From NCBI RefSeq assembly GCF_037940415.1, contig NZ_CP149798.1, positions 6,667,001-6,731,000 on the forward strand: a stretch of DNA of 64,000 nucleotides. Reading direction: 5' to 3'. The stretch comes from Streptomyces sp. f51 (GTDB lineage Bacteria; Actinomycetota; Actinomycetes; Streptomycetales; Streptomycetaceae). The position numbers and the translations under genes are program-made. Each line of letters opens with the position of its first letter. The first letter of the stretch is position 1. This document shows, piece by piece, positions 61,514 to 64,000 of the stretch. The notes under the pieces were generated by a model. That model ran no database searches and was not told the DNA's origin. It saw only the letters and a program-made list of their open reading frames with translations.

Positions 61514-61612
61514 GAGAGGCTGGTGCCGCGGCGGGCATCGTCCGCCCGGCCCGTGCGCGGCCGGCGGGTCCCCGCGCCAGGACCCGGCGGCACCGGACAG
61601 CGGAGGCGTTCC

Positions 61613-62827
61613 ATGCGGACCACGGTCGGCATCATCGGCGGAGGCCCGGCGGGGCTCCTGCTGGCCCGGCTGCTGCACCGGACCGGGATCGACTGCGTCG
61701 TCCTGGAGAGCAGGACCCGTGCGTACGTCGAGCGGCGCCAGCGGGCCGGGATGCTGGAGCAGGGCACGGTCGACGCCCTGCGCGCCTGCGGAGCGGGCGA
61801 GCGGCTGGACGCCGAGGGCCTGGTCCACCACGGGATCGAGCTGCGCTTCGAAGGGGAGCGCCACCACGTCGACTTCCCCGGGCTCACCGGCGGCAGTACC
61901 GTCACGATCTACGCCCAGACGGAGATCGTGAAGGACCTCGTCGCCCTCCAACTCGCCGACGGACCGCCTCTGTTGTTCGAGGCCGAGGCGCTCGCCGTGG
62001 AGGGGCCGGAGAGCGCCTCGCCCGTCGTGCGGTTCGCGCACGAGGGGCGCGAGCGGACGCTGATCTGCGACTGGGTGGTGGGCTGCGACGGCGGCCACGG
62101 CGTCGCGCGCTCCGCGTTCCCGGCCGGAGCGGGCCGCTCGTACGCGCACGACTACCCGTACTCCTGGCTCGGCATCCTCGCCGATGTGCCGCCCTCCTGC
62201 GAGGAGTTGATCTACGCCCGGGGTGCCGGGGGTTTCGCCCTGCACAGCATGCGTTCCCCGTCGGTGTCCCGGCTCTACCTCCAGGTCCCGAACGGCACCG
62301 ACCCCGCCGACTGGCCCGACGGGCGCATCTGGGACGAACTGGCCGCGCGCTTCGCGGTCGACGGGGACTGGCGGCTGGAACGCGGGCCCGTCACGGCCAA
62401 GTCGGTCACCCCCATGCGCAGTTGGGTGCACGAGCCGATGCGTCACGGGCGGGTGTTCCTGGCCGGCGATGCCGCCCACATCGTGCCGCCGACCGGCGCC
62501 AAGGGCCTCAACCTCGCGGTGTCCGACGTACGGCTCCTGGCCCGCGCCTTCGAAGATCTGCACCGCACCGGATCAACCGAACTCCTCGACATCTATTCGG
62601 AGTTGGCCCTCGAACGGGTGTGGCAGGCCACCCGCTTCTCGTACGACATGACTAGGATGTTGCACGCTCAACCAGATGGGGATGCCTTCGAACACCGGAT
62701 GCAGCTCGCGCGACTGCGCCGGATCACGGTGTCCCGCCCCGCCGCCGCCGAACTGGCCGCGAACTACACGGGACTTCCGCTGCCCCGAGCCGCAGGGCCC
62801 GCCGAGTCCCCCGCTGCTGATCAGTGA
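61613..62827 (+). CDS. pobA: 4-hydroxybenzoate 3-monooxygenase
   Basis: A 404-residue flavoprotein hydroxylase. The FAD site is GIIGGGPAGLLLARLLHRTG. The DG fingerprint is VVGCDGGHGVAR, and the third motif is FLAGDAAHIVPPTGAKGLNLAVSD. ERRQRAGMLEQGTVDAL and GGFALHSMRSPSVSRLYLQVPN are specific to the PobA group. It hydroxylates 4-hydroxybenzoate to protocatechuate with NAD(P)H and oxygen. GGAGG precedes the ATG. The next gene starts 17 bp downstream, so the two form an operon. Confidence 0.92.
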   Translation: MRTTVGIIGGGPAGLLLARLLHRTGIDCVVLESRTRAYVERRQRAGMLEQGTVDALRACGAGERLDAEGLVHHGIELRFEGERHHVDFPGLTGGSTVTIYAQTEIVKDLVALQLADGPPLLFEAEALAVEGPESASPVVRFAHEGRERTLICDWVVGCDGGHGVARSAFPAGAGRSYAHDYPYSWLGILADVPPSCEELIYARGAGGFALHSMRSPSVSRLYLQVPNGTDPADWPDGRIWDELAARFAVDGDWRLERGPVTAKSVTPMRSWVHEPMRHGRVFLAGDAAHIVPPTGAKGLNLAVSDVRLLARAFEDLHRTGSTELLDIYSELALERVWQATRFSYDMTRMLHAQPDGDAFEHRMQLARLRRITVSRPAAAELAANYTGLPLPRAAGPAESPAADQ

Positions 62828-62844
62828 ACGATCGGAGAGCCGAC

Positions 62845-64000
62845 ATGCCGCTGCTCGACCCCACGACCTGGCAGTCCCACCCGCTCACGGGCGACGAGTA
62901 CACCGTCACCGAGCCCGCCACCGGCGAGGGCCTCGGCACCCTCACGCTCGCCGGCGCCGAGGACATCGCGACGGCGGCGCGGACGGCCCGCGCCGCCCAG
63001 GGCGAATGGGCCAGGGCCCCGCACTTCGTCCGCGCCGCCGTCCTGCGCAGGGCGGGCGACCTCTTCACCGCGCACGCCGGCGAACTGCGCGACTGGATCG
63101 TGCGGGAGTCGGGCTCCATCCCCGGCAAGGCGGACTTCGAACTGCACGTGGCCGCCCAGGAGTGCTACGAGGCGGCCGCCCTCGCCTCACGCCCGACGGG
63201 CCAGGTCCTGCCCTCGGAGGCCCCGCGCCTGTCGTACACGCGCCGGGTCCCCGTCGGCGTCGTGGGGGTGATCGCGCCGTTCAACGCGCCGCTGATCCTC
63301 TCCATCCGCTCGGTCGCCCCCGCGCTCGCGCTCGGCAACGGCGTCGTGCTGAAGCCGGATCCCCGCACGGCCGTGTGCGGCGGCCTCGCGCTCGGGGCCG
63401 TGTTCGCCGAGGCGGGCCTGCCGGACGGGCTGCTCCAGGTGATGCCCGGCGGCCCCGAGGCCGGCCAGGCCCTGGTCGCCGACCCCCTGGTCCCGGTCGT
63501 CTCCTTCACCGGTTCGACCGCCGCGGGGCGTGCGGTCGGTGAAGCGGCCGGACGTCATCTCAAGCGCGCGCACCTGGAGTTGGGCGGGAACTCCGCCCTG
63601 ATCGTCCTGGAGGACGCCGATCTCGACGCGGTCATCTCCACGGCGGCCTGGGGCTCGTTCTTCCACCAGGGCCAGATCTGCATGACCACCGGCCGCCACC
63701 TGGTCCACGCCTCGCTGTACGAGGAGTACGTGGAACGGCTCGCCGCCAAGGCCGACTCGCTGGCCGTCGGCGACCCGCACCGCGAGCAGGTGCACCTCGG
63801 GCCCATCATCGACGAGGCCCAACTCGCCAAGATCCGGGGGCTGGTGGAGTCCAGCACCGCGAACGGCGCGAAACTGGCGGCGGGCGGCACGCACGAGCGG
63901 CTCTTCTACCGGCCGACCGTGCTCGCCGGCGTCGACGACACCACCCCGGCGTACGCGCAGGAGGTCTTCGGCCCGGTCGCGCCGGTCCGCTCCTTCGCCA
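62845..64000 (+). CDS. Aldehyde dehydrogenase, benzaldehyde-dehydrogenase-like (runs off the right edge)
   Basis: 385 codons are visible, without a stop. The catalytic Glu is in LELGGNSALIVL and the catalytic Cys in FFHQGQICMTTGR. The cofactor part has VIAPFNAPLILSIRSVAPALALGNGVVLKPDPRTAV and SFTGSTAAGRAVGE. The N-terminal LDPTTWQS and the APFNAPLILSIRSV segment are typical of NAD-dependent benzaldehyde or salicylaldehyde dehydrogenases. Beside pobA it probably oxidises a hydroxybenzaldehyde (or vanillin-like) compound to the acid that PobA then uses. CGGAGAG precedes the ATG. Confidence 0.88.
   Translation, partial: MPLLDPTTWQSHPLTGDEYTVTEPATGEGLGTLTLAGAEDIATAARTARAAQGEWARAPHFVRAAVLRRAGDLFTAHAGELRDWIVRESGSIPGKADFELHVAAQECYEAAALASRPTGQVLPSEAPRLSYTRRVPVGVVGVIAPFNAPLILSIRSVAPALALGNGVVLKPDPRTAVCGGLALGAVFAEAGLPDGLLQVMPGGPEAGQALVADPLVPVVSFTGSTAAGRAVGEAAGRHLKRAHLELGGNSALIVLEDADLDAVISTAAWGSFFHQGQICMTTGRHLVHASLYEEYVERLAAKADSLAVGDPHREQVHLGPIIDEAQLAKIRGLVESSTANGAKLAAGGTHERLFYRPTVLAGVDDTTPAYAQEVFGPVAPVRSFA

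Overview
The window is very GC-rich, with strong G/C bias at third codon positions, Streptomyces-type lipoproteins and DUF families, Tat signals, ergothioneine genes and many start codons that look leaderless. All of this points to a Streptomyces (or very close actinomycete) chromosome. From memory, the block from the two-repeat lipoprotein through rmdA, sdhCAB, the ornithine-lipid pair and egtABCD follows the gene order of the SCO0910-SCO0930 region of S. coelicolor, so this looks like ordinary chromosome. I see no rRNA, tRNA, insertion sequence, prophage or CRISPR array.

Layout. 1-7.4 kb: start of an amidase gene, an aldo/keto reductase, a lipase-maturation-factor-like membrane protein, a DUF6777 lipoprotein, a PAS-GAF-SpoIIE-HATPase phosphatase and an Fpg/Nei glycosylase. 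7.4-11.6 kb: an ECF sigma factor and its zinc-type anti-sigma factor with an unknown gene between them, an 8-bp tandem repeat array, a CapA-like protein and a universal stress protein. 11.6-18.2 kb: LysX, a polysaccharide deacetylase, a class F sortase and two related secreted proteins with C-terminal membrane tails. 18.3-20 kb: a DUF4239 (bestrophin-like) protein with a proline-rich partner. 20-24.4 kb: a lipoprotein, a methyltransferase and RmdA (GGDEF-EAL). 24.5-32 kb: an SDR, a LysR regulator, a three-gene succinate dehydrogenase, OlsB and OlsA. 32-38 kb: a PH-domain protein, a class II UvrA-like ATPase, Ogt, a SnoaL-like protein and a second aldo/keto reductase. 38-47.4 kb: a sigma-like/zinc/ricin fusion protein, a lipoprotein deacetylase, a DUF4232 lipoprotein, a kinase divergent from an ECF sigma factor, a secreted phosphodiesterase-lectin, a HAD phosphatase and dodecin. 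47.6-50.3 kb: cobK facing cobH plus a LanC-like gene. 50.5-55.1 kb: the ergothioneine operon egtA-egtB-egtC-(new 59-residue ORF)-egtD. 55.4-60.3 kb: a bacterial PARG-like protein, a PemK/MazF-like protein, a flotillin, a mini-NfeD and an amidase. 60.5-64 kb: a LacI regulator, pobA and a benzaldehyde-type dehydrogenase that runs off the end.

Common themes are the envelope (LysX, ornithine lipids, sortase and its candidate substrates, two deacetylases, flotillin/NfeD), thiol and redox chemistry (ergothioneine, aldo/keto reductases, possibly the LanC-like protein), signalling (two ECF sigma factors, a kinase, a c-di-GMP enzyme, a SpoIIE phosphatase) and aromatic catabolism at the right edge. The best candidate for something undescribed is the 59-codon ORF locked between egtC and egtD by GTGA and ATGA overlaps. 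Next come the class F sortase with two LPXTG-less paralogues, the LanC-like protein with a Cys-Cys zinc motif coupled to cobH, and the sigma-like/ricin fusion. All annotation is by eye; no database search was run.
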